56,330 nt of DNA, from NCBI GenBank assembly GCA_039924845.1, contig JBDTAC010000025.1:1-56330 (forward strand), given 5' to 3'. Numbering within the stretch: position 1 is the stretch's first letter; every line of letters starts with the position of its first letter. Both the position numbers and the translations under genes were made by a program. Below the pieces are notes generated by a model. The model saw only the letters and a program-made list of their open reading frames with translations. It was not told where the DNA came from and ran no database searches. Source of the DNA: Bacteroidia bacterium. Lineage in GTDB: Bacteria; Bacteroidota; Bacteroidia; DATLTG01. This document shows, piece after piece, positions 1-7,397 of this stretch.

Positions 1-740
1 TAGGATTAATCGTTTGTCCTGTACTCCAACTATAAGTCGTAGCGCCTGTGCCTGTTAAAGTCGCACTCGTTCCTGCGCATATTGTTGGTGAATTGACCGC
101 TACTACCGGATTCGGATTCACTGTTACCGTCGCTATCGCACTTCCTGTACAACCTGCTGTAGTACCTGTTACGGTATACGTTGTCGTTCCCGCCGGACTT
201 ACTGTTATCGGATTCGTTGTCGCGCCTGTGCTCCAACTATAAGTCGTAGCTCCTGTTCCTGTTAAGGTTGCTGCTGTGCCCGCACAAACGGTTGCTGAAT
301 TTACCGATACTGTTGGACTTGGATTGACTGTTACTGTTACCGTTGCGGTTCCAGTACATCCAGCATTATTCCCTGTTACCGTATAGGTGGTTGTAGTAGC
401 AGGAATAACAGTAAGAGGATTCGTAGTTGAGCCACCCGGACTCCAGGAATAAGTTGTTCCTGCAGGCGCTGTTGCTGTTAGAATACTGGAACTTCCTGCG
501 CATATAGTCGCAGGAACAGCATTCGCTGTTATTGTAAGCGTAGGATTAACAATTACTTGTACTGTTGCCGTTCCTGTGCAACCTGCTGTAGTACCCGTTA
601 CCGTATAAGTGGTGGTGGTTGCAGGAGTAACGGTAAGTGGATTGGCAGTTGAGCCTCCAGGGCTCCAACTGTAGCTTGTAGCTCCTCCTGCCGTTAAGAT
701 ACTCGAAGAACCTACGCATATCGGTGATGCAGATGCAGAT
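1..740 (-). repeat. Tandem Ig-like module repeats (about 207-222 nt)
   Basis: The block CTCCAACT (antisense of S-W-S) recurs at 24, 231 and 663, with a variant at 441. Spacings are 207, 210 and 222 nt, all multiples of three, so the array keeps the frame. The two leftmost copies are the most alike at DNA level. The array continues beyond the edge. Confidence 0.8.
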
Positions 741-1744
741 GCAGTAACTGTTGGTGATGGATTAACAATTACTTTGACAGTATCTGATTTAGTAAAAGAA
801 GAACCATCACAATTGGTTAGCTTCATGACAGCGGCATAGGAAGTAGTTACAGTAGGGCAAACGGTTAAGGCTGTTGTTGTGCCCAAGGAAGTTCCTGAAC
901 CTACAACGTACCAATTAAGCGTATAAGAAGGTGCTCCTGTTGGAGTAAAACGCCATGCTTCAGGTGTGCCATTTACCGAAAAAGTAGTATTATTTCTGCC
1001 AGGAGCAGTTACAGCAACTGTGCCTGCAGCATTTTGAATTCCTATCACTCCTTTTCCTCCATTCCATGCAGCACAAGAAAAACTGTTTTGTATATAAACA
1101 TCTATGTAATTTGTGTTTTCATACAACACACATTGGAAGGTGGAATTTGGTGTTCCATTACAGGTCCCAGAGCCCTTGTCAAATAAAGGGATATTATTCC
1201 AACTAATTACTAATGCTCTACAAGGTGCAGTTCCATACATTTGGAATTTAGTACTCTCACCTGGAGCAGCTATACCTGGATCAATATCCCTGTAAGGACA
1301 AGCAATCGTATTGCCGGGAATCGGAGTAGTTCCATCTGGAAGTGCTGCTCCTGTTGTAGTATATGGATCGTATCCACTTGCTTGAGTTACATCAAAAGTA
1401 ACTTCTCCATTAGCACCGATAACAAATTTACTGTATGTATTTCCAAAATAACAGAAATTAAATCCAATGTTTTCAACAGTACCCCATATATCATCAGTAC
1501 CTACCAATGTGGCAGTTCCTGTAGTGAAAGAGTAAGGTACATACGGAATACTTGCTACAGAATAACTCGTAGTTTGGTTATTGGTTACTAAAGTAGCGTT
1601 TAGTGTAGTACAAGAACCCTTACAAATGGCCGGAGGCGGTGCAATTATCACCGAAGGACAAGCAGGAGCTCCTTGTGCGAAAATAACACTTGCAAAAAAT
1701 AAATTTGCGAGAAGCGTAATTAAGAATAGGTATATTCTCTTCAT
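1..1744 (-). CDS. Secreted Ig-like-repeat adhesin, N-terminal part (runs off left edge)
   Basis: An open frame runs leftward from ATG at 1744 to the window edge without a stop, about 581 codons. Residues 1-23 form a signal peptide (MKRIYLFLIT..., cleavage near FA|Q). A unique region of roughly 330 residues follows, containing a domain rich in Tyr, Asn and Gly. After it come Ig/PKD-like modules of 69-74 residues, each with a Y-S-W-S strand and a T-T-T-Y-T-V-T-G strand (SWS codons near 670, 448, 238 and 31). This is the usual build of Bacteroidota surface adhesins exported by T9SS, whose sorting domain would lie beyond the edge. The innermost repeats use more GCG, CCG and ACG codons than the first ones, suggesting recent repeat amplification. 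Exact ligand unknown. The plus-strand open frames here are shadows. Confidence 0.85.
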   Translation of the reverse strand, partial: MKRIYLFLITLLANLFFASVIFAQGAPACPSVIIAPPPAICKGSCTTLNATLVTNNQTTSYSVASIPYVPYSFTTGTATLVGTDDIWGTVENIGFNFCYFGNTYSKFVIGANGEVTFDVTQASGYDPYTTTGAALPDGTTPIPGNTIACPYRDIDPGIAAPGESTKFQMYGTAPCRALVISWNNIPLFDKGSGTCNGTPNSTFQCVLYENTNYIDVYIQNSFSCAAWNGGKGVIGIQNAAGTVAVTAPGRNNTTFSVNGTPEAWRFTPTGAPSYTLNWYVVGSGTSLGTTTALTVCPTVTTSYAAVMKLTNCDGSSFTKSDTVKVIVNPSPTVTASASASPICVGSSSILTAGGATSYSWSPGGSTANPLTVTPATTTTYTVTGTTAGCTGTATVQVIVNPTLTITANAVPATICAGSSSILTATAPAGTTYSWSPGGSTTNPLTVIPATTTTYTVTGNNAGCTGTATVTVTVNPSPTVSVNSATVCAGTAATLTGTGATTYSWSTGATTNPITVSPAGTTTYTVTGTTAGCTGSAIATVTVNPNPVVAVNSPTICAGTSATLTGTGATTYSWSTGQTINP

Positions 1745-1764
1745 AGGGGAGTTTTTTAGCAGTG

Positions 1765-1782
1765 CAAAAAAATATTTTTTTG
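1765..1782. repeat. AT palindrome copy, AATATT core
   Basis: CAAAAAAATATTTTTTTG lies about 20 nt upstream of the adhesin start (1744). It is the symmetric-core variant of the dispersed palindrome. Confidence 0.6.
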
Positions 1783-1807
1783 ATGAATGAAATTTACTTT
1801 AAAATAA

Positions 1808-2302
1808 TTATTCTCCCGGCACTATGTCTGCGATACCGCCTGTTGCGTAATCACTGTCTTTCATAGATACCATTGTCGAGTTTTTTTGTGATGCTGCATC
1901 CAATGTTTGATCATCTGGCGCATTTTGAAGCCATTTATTTTCATTTTCTGTAAATTGGTACAGCGGATTTACATTCCCCTTGTTCGCACGAATAACATCC
2001 ATTACAATAAGGCGCGCGCGATGACTTTGAATAATAGCATTGGCGTAATCGCCTGCGGCATATAATTTACAAGCATATTGTTGGTGTTGAATGGCTTTTG
2101 CTAAATTGTCGGTATAGATTTTACCAACAATTTCCCATTTTTGTCCTTCGTATATACAAACTGAAGTACGTTTGAGTATTTGATTTGCCGCTAACTGTGC
2201 TTTGTTGGAAGATGTTGCTGATTGTGCAGAAGCCTTCATGTTAAACATAAAGCACGACAAAGCGATTAACAATACTACCTTTAAAGAAGTTGAGTTTTTC
2301 AT
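1808..2302 (-). CDS. Small secreted protein of unknown function
   Basis: 164 residues with an N-terminal signal peptide (MKNSTSLKVVLLIALS..., cleavage near ASA|Q). The mature part is mostly predicted-helical, with Y-A-C-K-L-Y-A-A-G-D-Y-A-N-A reminiscent of a single TPR-like hairpin (roughly residues 77-90), and an acidic C-terminus. I do not recognise the family. It lies between the adhesin and a gap holding a -7 promoter element at 2382-2389, so it is probably its own transcription unit, possibly reading through to the adhesin, whose start is 63 nt downstream. It is likely periplasmic or secreted; function unknown. Confidence 0.75.
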   Translation of the reverse strand: MKNSTSLKVVLLIALSCFMFNMKASAQSATSSNKAQLAANQILKRTSVCIYEGQKWEIVGKIYTDNLAKAIQHQQYACKLYAAGDYANAIIQSHRARLIVMDVIRANKGNVNPLYQFTENENKWLQNAPDDQTLDAASQKNSTMVSMKDSDYATGGIADIVPGE

Positions 2303-2381
2303 AATATGAATTTTATAAAATTATTTTAATTGTAAGTTACGAGTATCAATAAGCAAACATAATAAAAAAAAATTGCATATA

Positions 2382-2389
2382 CAAAAGTA
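2382..2389 (-). promoter_or_regulatory. Bacteroidota -7 element TACTTTTG
   Basis: The minus strand reads TACTTTTG, matching the Bacteroidota consensus TAnnTTTG, about 80 nt upstream of the start at 2302. No clear -33 TTG was seen. Confidence 0.45.
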
Positions 2390-2567
2390 GAATTAGCTAT
2401 AAGAATTTTGATTACTGAAAAACAACTATTTTTTTGATAAAAGTAGCGACCTATAAGCCTTCTAACGAGATTAAACTCAATTAAAGTTCGACAAAATAAG
2501 TTTTTAACAAGTTATCAATAAAATGAGACTATCACAAAAAAAATGGTGCTATTGATTTTTAATTTTC

Positions 2568-2597
2568 ACCGTTTGAAAAATTATTTTTTCGAACGGT
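2568..2597 (-). terminator. 30-nt AT-core hairpin after the 2618-3376 gene
   Basis: ACCGTTTG...CGAACGGT arms enclose AAAAATTATTTTTT. The arms pair throughout apart from one G-T pair and the centre. The position, 20-50 nt beyond the stop at 2618, fits a terminator. It is also a member of the dispersed palindrome family, in minus orientation. Confidence 0.65.
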
Positions 2598-2617
2598 ATT
2601 TTTAAAGGAGAAAAACA

Positions 2618-3376
2618 TTAAAAACCCAAACCAATTCTGACACCCAATGAAAATACAGGATCCCATTTTTGAGAAGAAACTATTGTTGTTTGATTGCCAA
2701 TTCCATACGACGTACTGATAACGCCGTAGGTAACTTTATTAAGTGTTGTTTGCGCCATACCCACGCCAATGTACCAATCAAAAAACAAGGCATTGTCTCC
2801 CGAATTTTGATTTCCGAACAATAGCCGGTAGCTAAGCACTTTGCGGCTATCCGGATCAAAATTCCCAGTAAGGTTTCCGCTCACATCTTCTACTTCCACT
2901 TGTTTATTATACGTACGGTACCATACATCTGGAGAAATATAATAACCGCTCATGGCAGTATTTTTGTACCCAATGTAATAACGCAAAGCCCCCTCTAAAC
3001 TGTATCCCGTTTTACCCATAACGGTTGTACCATTGGTGCTATATACATCGCCTGTTTCGAACTCATACACAAAATCCGTGAAGGTAATTCCGGCTGCAAT
3101 TTCGGCGCTAAAACGTCCAGCAATTTTTCGTTCATAATAAATAGGAACATCGCCTCGCGCGATTAGTAAGGGATTTATTTTAATTGCATTTTTAGTGCTG
3201 TCGATATAACGGTTTGAAAAATAATTTTTCGTCATGGCTGGATTAAATACCATCACCTTTACGGTAACAGCGGTATGCGCAGAATCTTTTTTTGCAGGAA
3301 CGTTTGTTTGCGCTTCCAGAAAAAAAAGATTTAGAAACATAAAAATAGCAATGAGAAACAATTTATTTTTTTGCAT
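2618..3376 (-). CDS. Outer-membrane beta-barrel-like protein, unknown
   Basis: 252 residues from ATG at 3376. An in-frame ATG at 3412 would precede the promoter -7 element and give a non-signal N-terminus, so 3376 is preferred. The signal peptide ends near L-E-A-Q. The mature protein has alternating aromatic strands (for example Y-Y-E-R-K-I, F-S-A-E-I-A-A-G, A-L-R-Y-Y-I-G-Y) and finishes L-G-V-R-I-G-L-G-F with a terminal aromatic residue, as in outer-membrane barrels. It resembles DUF3575-type Bacteroidota proteins, but I cannot assign the family firmly. It lies downstream of the Rieske gene on the same strand with its own promoter. Confidence 0.7.
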   Translation of the reverse strand: MQKNKLFLIAIFMFLNLFFLEAQTNVPAKKDSAHTAVTVKVMVFNPAMTKNYFSNRYIDSTKNAIKINPLLIARGDVPIYYERKIAGRFSAEIAAGITFTDFVYEFETGDVYSTNGTTVMGKTGYSLEGALRYYIGYKNTAMSGYYISPDVWYRTYNKQVEVEDVSGNLTGNFDPDSRKVLSYRLLFGNQNSGDNALFFDWYIGVGMAQTTLNKVTYGVISTSYGIGNQTTIVSSQKWDPVFSLGVRIGLGF

Positions 3377-3377
3377 T

Positions 3378-3395
3378 CGAAAAAATATTTTTTTG
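3378..3395. repeat. AT palindrome copy at a start codon
   Basis: CGAAAAAATATTTTTTTGC lies directly upstream of ATG 3376 (minus strand), between the -7 element and the start, so it would fill the short 5' leader. Confidence 0.6.
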
Positions 3396-3403
3396 CAAAG
3401 GTA
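3396..3403 (-). promoter_or_regulatory. -7 element TACCTTTG
   Basis: Minus-strand TACCTTTG is 20 nt upstream of ATG 3376. It predicts a leader of about 14 nt and argues against the ATG at 3412. Confidence 0.5.
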
Positions 3404-3420
3404 AAAAAGCAAGTTGTTTT

Positions 3421-3831
3421 TTAGGAAAAAATACGCAGCAAGTTTCCCGAAAGAGAGGTATTGTATTTTTTAACAGGAATACTGGCGGGTCCGGTTACCA
3501 CATTTCCGTTAGTATCAAACAAAGAACCGTGGCAAGGGCAAGGAAATTGATTTCCATTAAACTGAATGGTGCATCCTGCATGTGTGCATACATCGTACAA
3601 CGCCAAAAAAGCACCGCTATTACTTTTGGCAATAATAATTGAATTCGCATATACATATCCGCCATTATTTTGAAGTGCGGAGTACGCAGGCTGCGTAATA
3701 TCAATCGTAAAATTGACATTTGACGTACCAGAAGGCGTTGGAGCAGAAGAATTATTTTTTTTACATGCGACTACAAATGCAGCGATGGTAGCACCTCCAA
3801 AAACTCTCAAAAAAAAACTTCTGCGATTCAT
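3421..3831 (-). CDS. Rieske [2Fe-2S] lipoprotein
   Basis: 136 residues from ATG 3831 (an in-frame ATG at 3861 adds ten charged residues before the signal and is less likely). The N-terminus M-N-R-R-S-F-F-L resembles a twin-arginine signal and ends in a lipobox V-V-A-C with Cys23. The cluster box is C82-T-H84-A-G-C87 and C98-P-C100-H101-G-S. By homology with bc1/b6f Rieske proteins, C82, H84, C98 and H101 bind the cluster and C87-C100 form the disulfide. It is short, so probably a small electron-transfer or dioxygenase-type ferredoxin domain anchored in the membrane rather than a full cytochrome bc subunit; no cytochrome b gene is nearby. It follows the CX4CH cargo gene by 33 nt and is probably co-transcribed with it. 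Confidence 0.9.
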   Translation of the reverse strand: MNRRSFFLRVFGGATIAAFVVACKKNNSSAPTPSGTSNVNFTIDITQPAYSALQNNGGYVYANSIIIAKSNSGAFLALYDVCTHAGCTIQFNGNQFPCPCHGSLFDTNGNVVTGPASIPVKKYNTSLSGNLLRIFS

Positions 3832-3864
3832 CGGATTTTCTTGTTTTTGGAATCTGCACAAAAA

Positions 3865-5550
3865 TTATTGAACCACTATTTTTTGCATCGTTGTTTGTTC
3901 TCCTTGTATTGTTTTCACGAAATACATTCCTTTTGATACTGTGCCTTTCAGCGATATTTGTTGCGTGTGCGTTCCAGCTTGTTGATGTGCGGAAACAATG
4001 TCCATTACTTTTTTTCCGTCAATCGAATACAATGAAATTAGTACTTGTTCGTCTTGTGCATCGTAGTAACGAAGGGTTAATTGATCATTTGTTGGATTTG
4101 GAAAAAGTACTATGGAAGAATAATTTTTCGACAAATTAACGACAGCCGTTGGAGCAGAAATATTCACATTATCAATATATAAATCATTTCCATATTCTGT
4201 AATACTTCTGAAATCTACTAAAATATTCATTCCCGCAAAAGCATTTAGGTTCACCGTTTCTGTACGCCATTGTGCTGAATTAGGCACAAATTCGCTCGAA
4301 CTTCCTCCAGCGAGTGTTGCCAAATTCGCTCCTCCTTTGTAATAAACAGAAGTAAAAGTTTGTCCGCAATCAGCGGATACCAATACGCGTAAGGAATCAT
4401 ACTGAGCTGGCGATCCATTGTAATAAGTATAAGCCACACCAAACGAAAGACTCACAGAACTTAAAGCCGTACAGTTAATAGGAGGAGTAATAATATCATC
4501 TGTTTGTCCTGCGCCATTGTAATTATAATTGTCCATTTCTATGGATGCTGTTCCTGTTTGATGTGCAGCTGTAGTACGCACCCAGGTAATACTGTTATCC
4601 GGATTTACGATACTCCAACCAGCAGGCGGGAATGTAGTGGCTTCAAAACCTTGGTTAAACGGAACGGTATTTCCGACAGGAACACAATTAAAATGTGTGG
4701 TCGTAGTATCGTTGTAATTGTCCGTATCCGTTGTACCATTAGGAGCTGTCGAATATGCCGTAAATGTGTGTGCGCCAGCAATTGTAGTTTGTAAAGGAAG
4801 TGTAATGTTTGTAGTAGCAGAAGTAGCCAATGTACCCGTCCAAGCAAATGTAGCAGGCGCTCCAGCATCTGTTTTATAATTAATAGTAGCAGTAGTTAAT
4901 GTGTTTGTTCCGAAATTTTTGAGTGTAACTATTGGCGTAAAAGAACTGGAACAAATAGTGGAAGAAGGAGTTGTAATTGCTGAAATTCCTGCATCATTCG
5001 CCGTAGGTGTAACAGCATTTGCAACTAAAGTGGAAGTATAAATATAATCTCCTCCCACACCACCATCTCCGTTGGCGCAATTAAATGCCGCATAAAATGT
5101 AACACTGGAGCCACTTGTCGGAGCAGTCCAATAAAAACTCCAAGAGCGTCCGTTGGTGCCAGTATTGCTATTGATGGTATGTGTTACTTCATTCCCAGAT
5201 GTTTGTGTTTGTCCATCTGAACTAACAATCGTTCCTGCAGAAACGCCTGCGTTAAAGCCAAATTTACTTCTGCCCACATAAGTAGCTGTGCAGGTAATTA
5301 AATATTGATGTCCTGCGGTATAACCCACAGGAGGAATATTGCTTGTTATCCAACCTGTTTTTGTTCCCAAAGCATAAGAATTATGGCACCCTCCTTGATC
5401 ACAGGTAGCACCGCCATCCGCGGGAGAACCAGTTGCTCCGACTTGTCCTGCTGCGTGCGAATATCCATAATTAGTTTTATAATCATTCACAGTTAAAATT
5501 AAACCTGCTGCTAAAGCAATGGTTGCGGTAAGTATCAGTTTTCTTTTCAT
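3865..5550 (-). CDS. T9SS-secreted protein with choice-of-anchor-V-like domain and CX4CH motif
   Basis: 561 residues. Signal peptide at residues 1-20. Residues 30-180 resemble the Reelin-like/choice-of-anchor V domain, including a C50-D-Q-G-G-C55-H56 motif that could bind a c-type haem (CX4CH rather than the usual CX2CH). Residues 190-290 form a CARDB-like Ig module with L-K-N-F-G-T-N-T. Residues 295-465 form a jelly-roll of the T9SS-cargo type (F-N-Q-G-F-E, N-P-D-N-S-I-T-W, D-D-I-I-T-P-P). The tail is a type A sorting domain (L-F-P-N-P-T-N-D-Q ... K-I-V-V-Q). It is predicted to be exported across both membranes and attached to the surface. It heads a short operon with the Rieske lipoprotein, hinting at extracellular redox chemistry; this is inference. 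Confidence 0.85.
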   Translation of the reverse strand: MKRKLILTATIALAAGLILTVNDYKTNYGYSHAAGQVGATGSPADGGATCDQGGCHNSYALGTKTGWITSNIPPVGYTAGHQYLITCTATYVGRSKFGFNAGVSAGTIVSSDGQTQTSGNEVTHTINSNTGTNGRSWSFYWTAPTSGSSVTFYAAFNCANGDGGVGGDYIYTSTLVANAVTPTANDAGISAITTPSSTICSSSFTPIVTLKNFGTNTLTTATINYKTDAGAPATFAWTGTLATSATTNITLPLQTTIAGAHTFTAYSTAPNGTTDTDNYNDTTTTHFNCVPVGNTVPFNQGFEATTFPPAGWSIVNPDNSITWVRTTAAHQTGTASIEMDNYNYNGAGQTDDIITPPINCTALSSVSLSFGVAYTYYNGSPAQYDSLRVLVSADCGQTFTSVYYKGGANLATLAGGSSSEFVPNSAQWRTETVNLNAFAGMNILVDFRSITEYGNDLYIDNVNISAPTAVVNLSKNYSSIVLFPNPTNDQLTLRYYDAQDEQVLISLYSIDGKKVMDIVSAHQQAGTHTQQISLKGTVSKGMYFVKTIQGEQTTMQKIVVQ

Positions 5551-5640
5551 AAAATTATTTTTTTAACGAGGCGCAAGATAAAAAAGATATTCGAAAAAAA
5601 AAATTGGAGCGTTTTTTAAGATGTTATACAGCGGTTTTTT

Positions 5641-5673
5641 AAGCCCTTCAAAAAAATAATTTTTCGAAGGCTT
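5641..5673 (+). repeat. AT palindrome with GC-containing stem, in a divergent region
   Basis: AAGCCCTTC and GAAGGCTT arms enclose AAAAAAATAATTTTTC. It sits between two divergently transcribed genes (starts at 5550 and 5754), so it is not an ordinary 3' terminator. A second partial copy lies at 5683-5700. The downstream flank resembles that of the copy at 7359. Confidence 0.7.
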
Positions 5674-5753
5674 ATTTTGAGCTCTGAAAAATAATTTTCT
5701 ACTATAAAGTTATCTACATTCTATTATATTTACAAAAAACTTAAAAAAAAATC

Positions 5754-7337
5754 ATGAAAAAAATACTACGAAATTTTCTTCTTCTACTTTTTGTTATATC
5801 CTTTGCCCCGCAACAAAAAGTTACTGCGCAAAATAATGTACAAGTAACCTGGGGTCCTGAACTTAAAAGTGACTCTCGAAGAGAAGCTATGCTTGGGACA
5901 GACATTATTGGCGAAAATGCCACTTCTTTTTATACACTTACAACGCAACCAGCAACGCTGTTTTCCGATGGACACATTTTTTTTGAAGAATTTTCCAAAA
6001 GCGATATGACACTGGTTCGAAAGCAAGAAATACTGATGCCGAAAACAGATGGGAAAAGAGAGGAATTTGGCACCCTTCTTTATGTGAAAGGAAAAATGAT
6101 TTTGTTTACCAGCTATTACAACTCTGATCAAAAGAAAAATTATGATTTTGTACAGTCTGTGAACAATGACGGAACCGTAAATCCAGATGCTAAAAAAATA
6201 GATGAAATAGAAGTTACGAAATCAGGTTTGTTTGGAACAAATAAAGGTAGTTTCAGTACTATTCTTTCTACCGACAGCAGTAAAATTTTAGTTTATCGTA
6301 GCGAAACGTATAAAAAAAATGAAACGCATCAATTTCACTGCAAAGTATTGGATTTGAATTTGAATGAAATTTGGTCGAAAGAGTTAGAATTACCTTACAA
6401 AGACAAAAACTTTTCTGTTTCGGATTATACACTCGACAATAATGGAGATGTGTATATGTTAGCAAAAATAGAATTGGAAAAAGATCAACATCAAAAAGGA
6501 GATCCGAATTATAAATACGAAATTTTGTATTACAATCACACTGCTGATGCTTTGAAAGAATATGATTTGAGCATCGGTCAAAAATACATTACCAGTGTTG
6601 CCTTTAAATTAAATACAACAGGAGATTTAGTGTGTGCTGGGTTTTACTCCAACAAAAACAGCTATTCCGTTGCCGGTTCTTTTTATCTTAAAATAGATGA
6701 AAAAACAAAAAATGTAGTCAATACAGGTTTTAAAGAATTTGATAAAGATATATTGGCGAAGTTTATGAGTGTTCGAAAAGTAAATAAAGGAAATGAAATA
6801 AATGACATGAAAGTGGATGAGATTTTATTTCACGATGATGGAACTGCCTATATGATTTCCGAGCAATATTGGGTGGCCATGATCACAACTTATGATCCTC
6901 AAACCCATTCGTCTCAGACCACAACCATTTATCACGCAAATAATATTGTAGTCGTTAATTTTGCTGCTGACGGTTCGATTGTTTGGGCAAAATGTATTGT
7001 GAAAACTCAGGAGTCGGAAAATGATTTTGGAATGTACTTATCATACTCGGTACAAGAAGTCGGAAAAAAATTATTTTTTATGTTTAACGACAATGTGAAA
7101 AATCTGAAAATACCAAATTCGGATGATTACAAAACAATGAGTAATCCTAGGAAATCGGTTGCTATGTTGGTTACAATGGATGAAAAAGGCGATGAACAAC
7201 GCAACTCAATGTTTAACGCGAAAGACTTGGAAGTTATATTACGACCGATATTGAGCTTGCAAGTAAGTCCCTCAGCCATGATTATTTATGGCGATAAAAG
7301 AAAAAATTTTAAATACGGTAGAGTAACATTTCAATAA
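5754..7337 (+). CDS. Secreted protein of unknown family, propeller-like
   Basis: 527 residues with a signal peptide (residues 1-26, ending V-T-A-Q). The mature part has repeated strand-turn units such as D-x-N-G-D-V-Y-M-L and D-G-S-I-V-W-A-K, spaced as in beta-propellers, but I recognise no named domain and there is no T9SS tail, lipobox or catalytic motif. It is divergent from the CX4CH cargo gene and convergent with the helical-repeat gene at 7398. Likely periplasmic or surface-exposed; function unknown. Confidence 0.75.
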   Translation: MKKILRNFLLLLFVISFAPQQKVTAQNNVQVTWGPELKSDSRREAMLGTDIIGENATSFYTLTTQPATLFSDGHIFFEEFSKSDMTLVRKQEILMPKTDGKREEFGTLLYVKGKMILFTSYYNSDQKKNYDFVQSVNNDGTVNPDAKKIDEIEVTKSGLFGTNKGSFSTILSTDSSKILVYRSETYKKNETHQFHCKVLDLNLNEIWSKELELPYKDKNFSVSDYTLDNNGDVYMLAKIELEKDQHQKGDPNYKYEILYYNHTADALKEYDLSIGQKYITSVAFKLNTTGDLVCAGFYSNKNSYSVAGSFYLKIDEKTKNVVNTGFKEFDKDILAKFMSVRKVNKGNEINDMKVDEILFHDDGTAYMISEQYWVAMITTYDPQTHSSQTTTIYHANNIVVVNFAADGSIVWAKCIVKTQESENDFGMYLSYSVQEVGKKLFFMFNDNVKNLKIPNSDDYKTMSNPRKSVAMLVTMDEKGDEQRNSMFNAKDLEVILRPILSLQVSPSAMIIYGDKRKNFKYGRVTFQ

Positions 7338-7358
7338 AAAATCACGCTTAATTTCTCA

Positions 7359-7397
7359 TTCAAAAAAATAATTTTTCGGAGGCTTATTTTAAGCTTC
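7359..7397 (+). terminator. Palindrome plus hairpin between convergent genes
   Basis: TTCAAAAAAATAATTTTTCG (7359-7378) is followed by GAGGCTT-ATTTT-AAGCTTC (7379-7397), a 7-bp hairpin with one G-T pair. It ends one base before the stop of the minus gene at 7398 and lies 20 nt after the stop of the plus gene, so it can serve both. Confidence 0.6.

Larger units (their letters stand above)
2303..2617. other. Intergenic region: promoter plus terminator palindrome
   Basis: 315 nt without a credible gene. It contains a minus-strand TACTTTTG (2382-2389) serving the gene ending at 1808, and a 30-nt hairpin (2568-2597) just past the stop of the gene at 2618. The rest is AT-rich and I see nothing else in it. 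Confidence 0.6.

Noticed and set aside
48-1790. Plus-strand open frames at 48-242, 1113-1295, 1241-1591 and 1581-1790
   Set aside because: They are antisense shadows of the partial minus-strand adhesin, which has a signal peptide, Ig-like repeats and a continuous frame.
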